Shown in pieces: positions 1-10,430 of a DNA stretch of 64,000 nucleotides. The DNA comes from Phoma sp. XZ068. Lineage: Eukaryota; Ascomycota; Dothideomycetes; Pleosporales; Didymellaceae. Within the stretch, counting starts at the first letter, position 1. Every line of letters begins with the position of its first letter. The translations under genes and the position numbers were made by a program. The notes under the pieces are model-generated. The model saw only the letters and a list, made by a program, of their open reading frames with translations. It was not told the origin of the DNA and ran no database searches. Location: contig RBKR01000020.1 of the NCBI GenBank assembly GCA_004835665.1, positions 124,001-188,000 on the forward strand, read 5' to 3'.

Positions 1-1696
1 CCACCATCAAACGCATCCTGGGCACCATTAAATTGCCATGGGTGGCCACATTGACGAAACGAGCTGGGCTCCTGGCGTTGAAGCCAGTGGCAGTGGAGGT
101 TATCTAGCCGATATCCTCTCCTTAGCTGGGCCTCGCTCCATGCAATGCAGTATCGGGTATCGCTGTGCAAACGATACACTCAGTCAGTCCGATGGTAGAT
201 GTAGGAGCAAAGAGAGCTATAACTGGAAGCCCAGAATAGGACCAGGTCAAGAGTAGGTTAAAAGTCGGGTAAATACATGTTCACGTAAGAACTGGGTCCG
301 CATTTAACCATTCCGCTGCCTGTGCTACCCACGAAGTAGTACCAAATCACACACAACTGCATAACTGGAAGCTCCTCAATCGCTATCTTCGCCGTGCCTG
401 CTCAAAAGCGCACGTTTGACTTCAATGGAGGACGTGGTGAAGGGCGTGGTGCGAAGTGACCCACACAGGCCAGATAATGTCATGTTATCTTCCCGTGGGT
501 CGCAAACACGAGCTGAATCCTGATACCAGTCAAATACCGTTGGTGGAGCGCGCCATATTTGAAGCCGGCTTGAACGATCTCACACGCGCTTGCCGAATAT
601 AACCAGTTCTGCTCGTTTCGACAAAATCAATTGACTACAGAAGTCCAAAGCCTTCAAGTTTGCAAAGGTTGGGACTCATATCGTGGAAAACTTGATAGAA
701 TCTCCAAGAATGAAAATGTGAATACCGTTCTTGCCGTCGTTGAACGCAGCAGGGAGCCTTGCGGAAGACGTTGAACGTGATAGTAAATTGATTATGCTTA
801 CGTTTGATCATACGTGATGTCTTGCTTATATGCGTGATACTTGACAATTATGGTCGCTGTTGTTGAGATCTATCAAGTTGAGTATGTGGTGAAACATTTT
901 AGCACCCAGGTGTGTGGGCTAGAATTGGGGGTCGAGCTTGGCGATCTTGAAGTTGACTGAGCAAAGTGCTAGAAGCTACTCAGTGAGCGCATTTGAACAA
1001 TAAGCAGGCAATAGTTGACAGCCTTGTGAAGGCGTGGCGACAGCGCAATTGAGCTAATCAGAGCGGCTGTTCATAGTGAACCGGATAGTAAAGTGCTAGA
1101 AAAGGTATGCAAAGCGTTGAAGGAGCCTTAGTCTTGTCTCATTTGCGCAAAATGGGAGGCCAAGTCCCCAATTTTATTGGCCGCATACTTCTCCAGTTCC
1201 TGGCGTAGAGTAGTTTAGGTAAGCACTAAGATATTACGCTACCTAGGTAGTTCTCGGAAGTGGCTTGCACTAGCTTGCAGAAGACCTCGTATTTCTCACG
1301 TTGTCGCAACTTCAAAGCTGTCGTATCACATCAAAAGGACACGAGCTCACCTTGAAAGATACAGGCTCTTTCCTACACCAGTATGGCGATGTAAGGCTGG
1401 TTGGGTTGGCAATATCTTGGAGAATGCAAGGATAGATTGGAAAGTAAGAAAAGGTCTTGTCACGATAGTCAAGAAGAGCTTACTGAGGTTTTAGATGCAT
1501 ACAAGAACCCATCCGACCTGTATCCCTTCTCTTCTCAACACAGACAATCCTCCTAGGTTGTTGTGTAACATTGATCTACTACGGCAGGTGGGTAGAACTT
1601 CCAAAACTAGCTTGACTCTTGAACAGTATGATACTTACAAGTAAAGGGAGACTAGTCAACGAGACCTGATCCACGACACGCCAAAACCATACAAAG
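1..1696. other. left-edge region without a supported gene
   Basis: No open frame here has a convincing start, domain or splice pattern. The first 60 bases read on the minus strand give a short protein-like stretch (AARFVNVATHGNL-like frame) that could be an exon running off the left edge, but it meets a stop about 40 codons upstream and cannot be joined to anything. The rest is the presumed promoter and upstream region of the small secreted protein gene at 1697. Confidence 0.4.
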
Positions 1697-2056
1697 ATGC
1701 AACTCCTCACGCTCCTCCTCGCTGGCCTAGCCCTGGCCACTGGCGCCGCTGCCGATCGTGTAATGACGGCCACCTCTTGTCCCTGGGTTGGGGCGTGCAA
1801 TTCGAACGGAGAATGGCAAACCAATTGTTGTGGAAATTTTTGGTTTAATGCCAATAAGGGTTTCTGTAATCCTAAAGTCCTGGATATTAGTAATGTTTGT
1901 ATGGATTGGGGAAAGGGCAGAGCGCACTTTAATGTTCCTGGTAAACCTAAGAGGTGCTTGCAGAGGATGGGACCGGATTTTGACGTGGGTCCATGCGCTG
2001 ATAGTAGCCTGCGTTGTTCTCGACAGTGGTGGAACGAAGTGGCTTGCACTTGGTAA
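1697..2056 (+). CDS. small secreted cysteine-rich protein (effector candidate)
   Basis: A 119-residue protein with a clear signal peptide (about residues 1-19, a Leu/Ala-rich core ending GAAA) and a mature part of about 100 residues holding ten cysteines, an even number that could form five disulfides. It is also rich in Trp, Asn and Gly. Small size, secretion and high Cys content are the usual criteria for fungal effector or antimicrobial-type proteins; no named family is recognised. The start is the first ATG of the frame, immediately before the hydrophobic segment. The signal peptide uses C-ending codons heavily while the mature part uses many T- and A-ending codons, a visible change in codon style within one gene. 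No intron is needed. It lies alone in a sparse 2.8-kb region next to another secreted protein gene on the opposite strand. Confidence 0.75.
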   Translation: MQLLTLLLAGLALATGAAADRVMTATSCPWVGACNSNGEWQTNCCGNFWFNANKGFCNPKVLDISNVCMDWGKGRAHFNVPGKPKRCLQRMGPDFDVGPCADSSLRCSRQWWNEVACTW

Positions 2057-2836
2057 CTTAATGGGACGGCAAACGTTTTTGTTGGAAAAGGAAAAGGCTT
2101 TAGCTATGCCGGTCTGCTAGAAAACGTATTAGAGGGATACAAGATCCTTTTGAATAGGATAGGTTAGGTACATCACATCGAAGCGCATCTTAGTACAAAC
2201 GTTGCAACACTTTGTGTAGATTGAGTGTGATGGAGGAAGAAGAATATCCTTGCTCGGTATTTGCAGGCTCGTAAACAATTAAGTTGCTTAGAAAGGGCTG
2301 AGTGAACGGGAAGCCTTGTTTTCAAAGTAGCAAAGTCGTATATGGAAATAAGTATTCATATTATGATATATGTAGTAGACCAAGTATCCTAATGGAGCGC
2401 CTTGCACGTCCGTGGTAGAATCAGGAAAGGAAAACAATAATGATGATCTACATGTATCTTGGTAGAATACGTACCCTCCACATGGCGTCGTTCCTCTGTC
2501 TTACCAAAAATTGATTTGGGCTAAGTAGTGAGCTCAATATATTACACCAGTCAACCCATCTAACAGTTCAGAGAGCAAGCATAAGCATACCAGAAACCGA
2601 GCTTCCAAGGGGAAAGCTGGCGAACATTGAGATGCGATACAAAATGGTAATCAAAGTTTCATTGATGGTCTGACTATTCTTGACTGAATGGGGTTGATCT
2701 AGGCTAGGGTTGCTTGTATATCTCTAAAAGCCTGGAATATATAGGAAATTTATGGTAGAGAGGGACAAGAGCAGATAGTTGAGGAACTAACCCCAGGGTA
2801 CTCGGCTTTTGGGGGGGGGGGGGGGTTGCCCAATGA
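2057..2836. other. intergenic region, convergent 3' ends
   Basis: This stretch separates the 3' ends of two convergent secreted-protein genes. I see no gene in it. Its only notable structure is a run of 15 G at 2811-2825, listed separately. Confidence 0.5.
2811..2825. repeat. poly-G tract (15 G)
   Basis: An uninterrupted run of fifteen G on the plus strand, starting after TTTT and ending 11 bases before the stop codon of the minus-strand secreted protein gene. On that gene's sense strand it is a C15 tract just past the stop, so it would be in the 3' UTR. Length is prone to sequencing error and to slippage. Confidence 0.9.
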
Positions 2837-3667
2837 TCATTGACACTGTTTGGATTTACCAGGGCCAAGCACTGGTTCGAGTGTCATAGTTTTGTCTCCA
2901 ACCCTTGCAGTGACCGAATACCGCATAAGGGGAGCTGTTGGCGTCTCCTGCCGGGTGTTTTCCTCCCTGTAAATCTTGCTCTTCTTTTCAAGGACTTGTA
3001 TCTGGAATTCCGGCTCAACCCTTTGATTGTATGCTTGGATCCCCGCCACTGCGTCTTTCATTTTGTCTTTATTACCAGCCAAAATTACGACACCATTTTC
3101 ACCTCCACCAATCTCGCCTACAGTGTCAGCTGCTTCTTCGGCTTTCTTTAATTCGTCTCCGCAGAAAATGTGATAGGCCGAAGGGCGGAAGATATCGTCC
3201 CAGAAGAAGAGAGCCGTGCAGCCGCTGAGGTCGGTAACGGTCACTTGAGTAGCAGTCTTGAGCCCTGTCGAAAGGACAAATCTGTCCTCTAATATGTTGT
3301 CCAGTTCTTTTGTCACCTTCAACCGTTGGCCACTCCTGCGCTCGAGGCCACGGGGCTTCTTGGGCTTGATTTGACAGGCAGGCGATTTCTTAGGGTCCGT
3401 TTTAGGGTCCTTCTTGGGGTCCTTCTTGGGGGTGGCTTTAGGCTTGGGGGGTGTGGCTTTCGGGCGTGGGGCTTTGGGTTTCTCGTTCTTTCTGGCTTTG
3501 ATATCAACCAAAAAGGCGTCATACAAGTTGTGGGACTCGAGCACAAGTGTGTCGGTAGTGTTAGCCTTAGTGGTGGTTGCGCCCAGCTCCCTTTTTGGGA
3601 AGGGAGCCGCAGTAATCCCATTGAGGAGAAACGAGGTCGCAATGATAATTCTCTTGACGGATACCAT
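2837..3667 (-). CDS. secreted Lys/Pro-rich protein with CheD/CNF1-like cysteine deamidase-type domain
   Basis: A 276-residue protein. The start chosen is the ATG at 3667, which directly precedes a signal peptide (residues 1 to about 21); the frame is open 14 codons further but only from a non-ATG or less suitable start. A PFPKR motif follows, a likely Kex2 processing site. Residues about 60-105 are a low-complexity Pro/Lys/Asp linker with repeated KKDPKKDPK-like units. The C-terminal domain carries LSGCTALFFWDD (Cys150) and SAYHIFCGDE (His166), followed by a Gly-rich stretch and a segment ending in VILAGNKDKM. A Cys in a beta strand followed about 16 residues later by a His is the arrangement of the CheD/CNF1/YfiH cysteine hydrolase fold, which includes glutamine deamidases. 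The secretion signal is well supported; the fold assignment is my inference from spacing and motif shape. It may be an effector or toxin-like enzyme, or an extracellular protein with no activity. Confidence 0.65.
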   Translation of the reverse strand: MVSVKRIIIATSFLLNGITAAPFPKRELGATTTKANTTDTLVLESHNLYDAFLVDIKARKNEKPKAPRPKATPPKPKATPKKDPKKDPKTDPKKSPACQIKPKKPRGLERRSGQRLKVTKELDNILEDRFVLSTGLKTATQVTVTDLSGCTALFFWDDIFRPSAYHIFCGDELKKAEEAADTVGEIGGGENGVVILAGNKDKMKDAVAGIQAYNQRVEPEFQIQVLEKKSKIYREENTRQETPTAPLMRYSVTARVGDKTMTLEPVLGPGKSKQCQ

Positions 3668-4352
3668 CTTGATAGATTCGATTTTGACCTTGAGATGTAG
3701 GATATACAAAAGATAATGAGAGGACGTGCGTGATTGAGTGTGAAAACGAGTGACAATAGAGCAAGAAGGATTGACCAGAGGAAACCAGTTCCTGTCTGAA
3801 AGATGTTTTCTTGATTGTTGATTGGATTGGAGGTGATGAGAGAGTCTGAGAACGACGGCGATTGCTTAGTCTAAATACCTGTAAATGAACTGAATCAAAG
3901 GCCATTAGTCTATTATTCAATCGAAGATTTGACCTTTCGGGTTGTTCAGTTGACAATCTCCGGTTCTACGGACAAGATGCGACTCCTTGGAGCTCCAAGG
4001 GAAGCCTAATTGAGTTTGGTATTCGCACCTGCCCTGTTTCCAGTGCTGCAATAGCGAGGCACAGGAACTTGAGACGTAACATAGCTACCTATGCATCACC
4101 CCGTACATAGTAGGAAGTCCGGAGTCCCACTTAGTGTCGGGGTACGTCGCATGCACGGACCAGGAGGCTGTGTGGGCCTATCTTGACTGGTCGCGCGGCG
4201 GCGCTTACTTTCGCTACATCATGAGAACGACCATTCTTAAAGACTTACCTTGCGTTTTGAGACTTTCTAAACTTCTCTCACTTCTCTCTACCTTCACATT
4301 TGCCACGCACATCCCGTTCCATTCAGCATACACAGCACACACTACGGCTAGA
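3668..4352. other. divergent promoter region
   Basis: This lies between the divergent starts of the minus-strand secreted protein and the plus-strand F-box protein. The F-box frame stays open upstream to about 4134 without a better start. I see no separate gene and no clear TATA box. Confidence 0.4.
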
Positions 4353-6284
4353 ATGCCTTTCTCTTCGTTGCCACTCGAGATACTCCAGCAGATAGCAGAT
4401 TGCCTCGAGACTACACACCGACCTAGTGTCTTCACGTTCAGCTTTACTAGTAAGGCTTGTCACAGAGCTGCATCATTCCTGATCTTTCGACACCTTGACT
4501 TGACAGTTCATTGTCGCGCAAATTTTCAGAGCGATATCAATGCCCTCATCGAAGCTCTCGCGCGCTCTGGATCTGCTCGTTACGTCAGATGCATCCGAAT
4601 TAAAGGGGACATACGGATCAGATCTAAAGTGGAGGACGAGCGCCACCTGCTATATCATCAATCCACAGGCCTTGACGAAATACTGCTCGACATGGACCCA
4701 TCGAGTCATTCCCGCCACTATGTGGTCTATGATGAGCCTGTCATCAAGAAGGCATCCACGGAGGACCTATCATGGGCCCCTGTTGTGAGCCTACTCCAAG
4801 GAATACCACATCTAATGGATCTCATATATGACTGCAAGAGTCAATTTCCGCCAAGCCTTCTTAGCACCCTCCACAAGGAGCATCCTCAGTGTAGGCTACA
4901 CCATCTCTCATTCCGATTTCGGACTTTGTTATGGGGTGTCCCTTATGCTTACGAAATGGAGCTTGCTACCTCCCCATCACTATACAAAGTGAAGCTGATC
5001 TGCACATACCGAGACTCGGATTATGATGATGATTTCAACGGGGAAGCCATAATGGAGCTAGCCGCTGGGCTCGCTCCAAACCTCAAAGAGATCAATCTTG
5101 TGCATATTGGGGCATACCGTTCTTCACAGGATCACCGCCGCAAAGAGCCGTGGCATGGTCTCCCAGGGTTCGATAAGGGGGCAATAGGATCCTTGTCTTC
5201 GCTGTCGCTTGTAGGAACGAGGCTGTCAACACCAGAAGGGTTGCGGGAATGGGGAACACATACAGACTTTACGTGCCTGCAACATCTCGACCTTGGATTA
5301 AGCTACGATTCCAGCACATGTGCTCTAAGTGGTGGGACAATGAGGTGGATTGCCCAGAATCATTTGTTTCCTCAGCTGAGAACACTTAAAGCGTCACTGG
5401 ATCGGGACGACCTATTCCACGAACGCCCGCACTACAGCGAGAACACAGTCTCCTTTTTCCAGGTGTTGAAACCTCTTGAGCACTTGTCTGTCCATGGGCC
5501 AATTGACTCACAGATTGTGGACACGATTCTGTCTCATCATGGAAAGACGCTAAGGAAGCTGAGTTTGCGCCCGTTAGAGTCACCATACTCTGATGGTAAT
5601 GGTCGTGACCGAAAGGATATCCCCATGGAGTTTACCAAGAATCATCTGCTGCAAATTCAAGCGCAATGCCCGATCTTAGAAGACCTCTCTATCACAATCA
5701 AGCGAGACATGTCCAGCCCGTCAGAGGCTGAAATGTACAGGTGTTTTAGCAAGATGGAAAGCTTGCGATCTCTCTTTCTCACTCTAGATTGTTCAAACTG
5801 GCGGATCTCCCGAGATGCTGCTTACAACCCCCAATTTGAAGGAGATGATCAGCAGCCTGTGGACGAGCTTGACTGCCGTTTGAAGAGAGGTCACTTGAGA
5901 CAAATGTTCATCAATTGCGCTGTGGATGAGGCGCTGGCAAGCTCCATCTGGAAGGCCATCGTCCAGGATAACATAGGCAGACAACTAGAGTGTCTCAGGT
6001 TATGGACTACCGGAGGCAGTGAATGTGGTGTAATAACAGGTCTCCCTACTGATGGCACAATCGTAAATAACCTGAGCAGGTCATGGTTGATTGAGCGTGT
6101 TCCAAGAAACGACCAACACGACTTCACTATTAGAGAATTGGGCAAGCATGCAAGGGAGTTACAGGACAGCCTCAAAGAGATAGATATAGATGAGTCAGTA
6201 GCTGGGCAGGTCTTTCGTGCCATTTGGCCTTGCAGAGAAGGAAGCAAAGATTGGCGAGACGATTGGTTAAGTGTTATTCTATAG
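4353..6284 (+). CDS. F-box protein with leucine-rich repeats
   Basis: A 643-residue single-exon protein. Residues 1-50 form an F-box: MPFSSLPLEILQQIADCL, then a conserved-type hydrophobic pattern ending IFRHLDL. The rest contains irregular leucine-rich segments (for example LSSLSLVGTRL, LQHLDLGL, LRTLKASL and LRKLSLRPL). F-box proteins bind Skp1 and bring substrates to SCF ubiquitin ligases; the LRR part would be the substrate-binding region. The ATG at 4353 is preferred over upstream in-frame codons because it sits directly before the F-box; upstream sequence is open but does not look coding. Fungal F-box/LRR proteins of this type are numerous and poorly characterised, so no substrate can be named. 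A stop at 6282-6284 closes the frame. Confidence 0.8.
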   Translation: MPFSSLPLEILQQIADCLETTHRPSVFTFSFTSKACHRAASFLIFRHLDLTVHCRANFQSDINALIEALARSGSARYVRCIRIKGDIRIRSKVEDERHLLYHQSTGLDEILLDMDPSSHSRHYVVYDEPVIKKASTEDLSWAPVVSLLQGIPHLMDLIYDCKSQFPPSLLSTLHKEHPQCRLHHLSFRFRTLLWGVPYAYEMELATSPSLYKVKLICTYRDSDYDDDFNGEAIMELAAGLAPNLKEINLVHIGAYRSSQDHRRKEPWHGLPGFDKGAIGSLSSLSLVGTRLSTPEGLREWGTHTDFTCLQHLDLGLSYDSSTCALSGGTMRWIAQNHLFPQLRTLKASLDRDDLFHERPHYSENTVSFFQVLKPLEHLSVHGPIDSQIVDTILSHHGKTLRKLSLRPLESPYSDGNGRDRKDIPMEFTKNHLLQIQAQCPILEDLSITIKRDMSSPSEAEMYRCFSKMESLRSLFLTLDCSNWRISRDAAYNPQFEGDDQQPVDELDCRLKRGHLRQMFINCAVDEALASSIWKAIVQDNIGRQLECLRLWTTGGSECGVITGLPTDGTIVNNLSRSWLIERVPRNDQHDFTIRELGKHARELQDSLKEIDIDESVAGQVFRAIWPCREGSKDWRDDWLSVIL

Positions 6285-6768
6285 ACCTGAATTTACTTTC
6301 AATATTAATCGTTACTGCCTATATTTTCTTAAAGCTTTAATAATGAAACAACATCTGCATGGACCATCACTGTTCTATTACGTAGCAAGTGCAAAACCTC
6401 CAACCTATATCACTCGCACGGTAGATATCTTATGACAACCAATTGTCCAAATTTGTGTTCCGGATATCGAAGAACGCATCGAAACGAAGGTCCGCCATCA
6501 TACATGCATCCTTATCTCAGGCCTCAGCGTTCGAAGGACAAGATCTACTATTTAGCGGCCACGAAAACTACGACTGGACCATCTCAATCCATTTTCGCAA
6601 ATGGATGATACCTATTACTGAGTTTCCCGCCTCGGCCATCTGTCTTTGCCTCCTTCCAGCGACCGAGATTGATGAGCCGTCGCTCCAGTTATACCGCCAG
6701 GTGGGCAACCGCGGGGTCTGGGATAAGCCGTGGTCATGCGCGGATTTTCTTCCTCGTGAGAGTCGAGC
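6285..6768. other. intergenic region between convergent genes
   Basis: 3' regions of the F-box gene and of the minus-strand amine oxidase. An open frame on the plus strand (6443-6832) begins with a non-ATG codon, runs into the antisense of the oxidase and has no recognisable domain, so it is not called. Confidence 0.45.
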
Positions 6769-8267
6769 TTACATCGTAGCATTGCGCTTCAGAGCTCCAA
6801 TAATTTCCTTGGCTGCCCTCTCACCCGCCTGAACTGCACCTTCCAAATACCCCTTCCAGATCGACGCCGTCTCTGTTCCAGCAAAATGCACATGCCCTAC
6901 AACCTCCTTCAGCACCGGTACCAACTCCGCATAAGAACCGGGTCCCATTGCAGCGACTGGCGCACCTTCAATGTATGGCTTTTCGTACCAATCGTGCTCG
7001 AGGTACTCCACAACATCGTAAACCACACGCGTATTATCCTGACCAACCGATGTGCCCACAATCTCCGCAAGATAATCCAGCACAGCTTTCTGGCGCTCTA
7101 GTTTCGTCTTGTAGCTGAATAACGTGGTATATTCTGTTGCGCACGAGAATAGTGCAAGCGCAGAGACGTTTTGTTCGAGACGCGTGTTGTCCCAAGATGT
7201 GGTGAAGGGACCTTTGTTCACACTACTAAGAACACCGAGCAGTCCTGCTTCGCGCCACCATGGGGTGCGATACGTAAGAACGGTCTTTGCGTAGCGACCA
7301 CGTGTGGTCCGAGTTGCAAGTTCGCGTTTGCTGCGGGGGAGTGCGGGAATGAAGTTTATATTCGTATACGTGTGAGACGGGGCCGTGAGGATGACTTTCT
7401 TTGCAGTGATAGTGCGTTGATTTTCGGTATATATTGTCACGCCGGTGCTATCCTGAATGATCTCGGTAACGGGCGATTCAAGAAGCAGCGAACCATCGGG
7501 CAACTCATCTGCCATCCGTTGAGTGATGGTACTGACCCCTTCCTTGATTTTGAGATACTGTGCGCCCTCAATATGATCACTAGTCAAACTTAGCCACCCT
7601 TGGCCTTGTTTGAGGTAGTCGAGGTAAAAGTGCATGCCCACTTCACTGGGATCGAGGCCATATAGAGCGCGGGTTGCGGCAGTGAGCTGGACGTAGGCGA
7701 AGCTTCCAGCTTCAATATCCTGTGCCTGCATGAACTCTTCAAATGAGATATCGGCTATAGAAGGTGGTTGACCTCCAATCCAGTTTCCAGGGTTTTCTAA
7801 ATCGAACTTTTGGGCTTCGGTATCGGTCAGGTTGAGAATTTGTTGAAGTTTGGCTAATTCCTCGAGTGGCACATCCTACAGCACTGTAAGTCTCGCTGAT
7901 GCAGTAGTCTTTATGCATAACTCACCTCCGGGAACTCCCCATACCCTGACATCCAGACACCCGCATCAGGACTATGGATGACGGAAAGTCCTCCCAGATA
8001 CTGCTCAGACACACCGAGATCATATTTGTCGACAAGGGCCTGCACCTTGGGTTGGGTGACGTTGTTGATCCATGTCGGCCCCAACTCGACAATGCCACTC
8101 ATTGAGCTCAGATTGGTAGTGAGACTCTTGCCGCCGATGTAATCTTGTGCTTCGATAACAGCGAGCGACAGGCCTGCATTGTGGATATCGAGCGCTGCTT
8201 GAAGTCCAGAGAACCCAGCACCGATGATCGCCACATCCACGTTAATAGCATTAGTGATGTTGACCAT
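6769..8267 (-). CDS. flavin-containing amine oxidase (MAO-like)
   Basis: Two exons, 8267-7926 and 7875-6769, split by a 50-nt intron (GTGAGT...TGTAG, phase 0), give 482 residues, the usual size for fungal monoamine oxidases. Residues 11-48 hold the FAD-binding Rossmann motif (IIGAGFSGL, acidic residue at the end of the second strand at E39, and GGKS). The C-terminal flavin motif HFAGTETASIWKGYLEGA starts near residue 442. The family oxidises primary amines to aldehydes with release of H2O2 and ammonia. The start at 8267 (MVNITN) sits directly before the FAD motif; an in-frame ATG-like extension upstream is Thr/His-rich and unlikely. There is no peroxisomal SKL-type end (the protein ends NATM), so it is probably cytosolic. 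It is divergent from a Zn2Cys6 regulator 620 bp away, a layout common for nutrient catabolic genes. Confidence 0.88.
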
Positions 8268-8888
8268 GATAAGAAAAATTGGTTCGAATGTTGTGGTATT
8301 GTGAAGCGTCTGAGGAGAAAGTGTATTGTGTTGTGTGTGTTCATGCCTCATTGATGGTGAGGCTTTATACCTGAGCTCAATAGCAATTCTTGTCGTTGTG
8401 GCACTGTCACTGCCATTTTACTGCTATAGTTCGTGCCTTTGGAGGCCTCATCTCCTGCTTCAGAGCCTGTAAGCCTGTGAAGCCGGCTACGCGCAACACG
8501 CCAATGCGTCCAAGATCGCACAAGGGGCTGAGGCTCATCGCCACGTCACTCATTCGTGTTGGTGGACTCGTAAATCCGGCCATTGTGCCGTGTCAAACAA
8601 ATTTTAGCATTATTTGCCGAAGTTGTGGCTTTGCGAGGGCGCGTGAAGGGCTCGGCCAAGAACATTGTAACGTCAGCCTCGGACATGGCAAGGCTGAGTT
8701 CCATGCTGGGTGGCCAGAATGGAATACGCTAAGATAAGCGCGCGAGCGATAACGATCACGTGTGACTAGAAGTACCCTCAACGCCTGCACTCGTTCGCAA
8801 CTGTCAGATTCTGCTGCTAATATTTGCTTAATTTGTCCAAGCTGGTGCGTAAATCAGCGTTGCTGTTCCATTCAACGTCTTGTTAGCG
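8268..8888. promoter_or_regulatory. shared divergent promoter, amine oxidase / Zn2Cys6 regulator
   Basis: A 621-bp region between divergent starts. On the oxidase side there is a TATAAA element at about 8369-8364 on the minus strand, roughly 100 bp upstream of its ATG. Near the middle, 8577-8590 reads CGG-N8-CCG, an inverted pair of CGG triplets, which is the type of site bound by dimeric Zn2Cys6 proteins. That the neighbouring regulator binds it is inference. Confidence 0.4.
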
Positions 8889-10430
8889 ATGCATGTTCCT
8901 AAATGGAGACGGACAACCACCGGGTGCTTGACTTGCCGCATGAGACGAAAGAAGTGCGATGAACAGAAGCCGAGATGCGTTGGGTGTTGCAGAAACCGTC
9001 TCATTTGTAACTGGTCCGATGAAAGTAACAAGAGCAACATGGCTATGCTAGCTCGATCTCGACTGCCGAAGCAGAACCGCCCTGTGTTGGAGTCAACATG
9101 TGAAGCCACTCTTGACCCCAACCTACTAGCCCCTGGCCAGCGTTGGCATAGTTATGAGTGGTCTCCTCAAAAAGCAATATTAATCATCATACCTGGAGAA
9201 CAACGGGATGCTGACTCCTACTTACTTCATCACTATATGCAGGTCAGTGCAATCCAATTAGCAGGTAGAAGGGTGCCGGAGAATCCATTCCTTAGTCTTT
9301 TGATCCCAATGGCCCATGAAAATGCAGCTGTTCTCCAATGCATATTAGCTATAAGTGGAGCACAGCTGCTAGCGACATCCCGGCGGTATGAGCGTGACAC
9401 TCGATCTCATCATGCGGTCTCGCTCCGAAGCGTGAAGCACGCTCTTGTGAATTGGCAAGAAGCTAGTACATCGGAATTGGTCGCCTTGCTGACATCTACA
9501 CTGCTTCTGAGCTTCTTCGAGGTATGTTAAATAACCTGGAATGCCGAGGTTAAACTTTACTTACTCTTGCACGTTTGACAGGCCGTCATTGGCGATATTC
9601 GCGGTAATTTCCACTACCACCTAAGGGCTTCTCGAACTATCCTTTACGAACTTCGAGTAAAGCGCGCTGCCAAAGTAGACCAATGCATTTTGGATCTGTT
9701 GACTGAGTTCTACGCCTTCTTCGCCATCACCACGAACATCACACTACACGCCGACCTGACACCAGATCTTACCACACCCCAGGACCTATTCCTCTCTTCC
9801 AAAGTTCTCGCCTCTCTTAATTGTGGCACCCGAATATACGGTGTTCTGTTTGGTGCAGCGCACGACCTATTTGCACTCATCGATCCAATCGCACAATCAG
9901 CGCGAAAATTGCTCCTGCAGAGCGACAATGCACAGAAGCTACATCAAATTTCTTCATATGAGACTCAAATCAAAGCTTGGAGGTACAACTGTCGAATTCC
10001 AATTCAGTCCGAATCTGACATCGTCGATCCTTACGAACTCGCCGCTCGGGTCTACCAGCAAGCCATTTTGATATTCCTCTACACCATGTTTCACGGCGCA
10101 TCGACACCTACGCTAGATCTGTATAAAAAGGTCGAACCCTGCATTCACGTAGCCCTCGGTGCATTGGGTGCCATGCCACGGAATGCAGCTATACAAACCA
10201 CTTTGTTGTGGCCGGTGTTGATCACAGGATCATGTTTACGCGATAATGCTCTCAGGAGAGCAGTTTTAGAAGGCTTACAAAGCGTTCCATATACGACGTT
10301 GAATCTAAAGAGAGTCTTTGAGTTCTTAAAGCTCCTTTGGAAAGAGATGGACCTGAGTCCTGCTGTGTATGGGCCTCGGGGGATCGAGCAAATCATGATC
10401 AAGTATGGAATCGACATATGTTGTGCTTAA
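8889..10430 (+). CDS. Zn2Cys6 fungal transcription factor
   Basis: Two exons, 8889-9521 and 9582-10430, separated by a 60-nt intron (GTATGT...TTGACAG, phase 0), give 493 residues. The zinc cluster is at residues 13-40 with Cys13, 16, 23, 30, 33 and 40, spacing CX2CX6CX6CX2CX6C. Downstream is an alpha-helical regulatory region of the fungal-specific transcription factor type (segments such as AVLQCILAISGAQLLA and LVALLTSTLLLSFFE). The ATG chosen is the first in frame, 12 residues before the first Cys. It starts 620 bp from the divergent amine oxidase and may control it; that link is inference from position only. The C-terminal end (GIDICCA) is intact. Confidence 0.88.

Noticed and set aside
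38..256. Open frame on the plus strand at the left edge
   Set aside because: No domain, no conserved-looking sequence; the minus strand looks equally protein-like, so neither is supported.
1258..1275. Short match to the end of the effector gene (GAAGTGGCTTGCACT)
   Set aside because: Only 15 bases, expected by chance at this window size; no wider similarity.
6443..6832. Plus-strand frame overlapping the amine oxidase 3' end
   Set aside because: Begins with a non-ATG codon and overlaps the coding antisense of a well supported gene.
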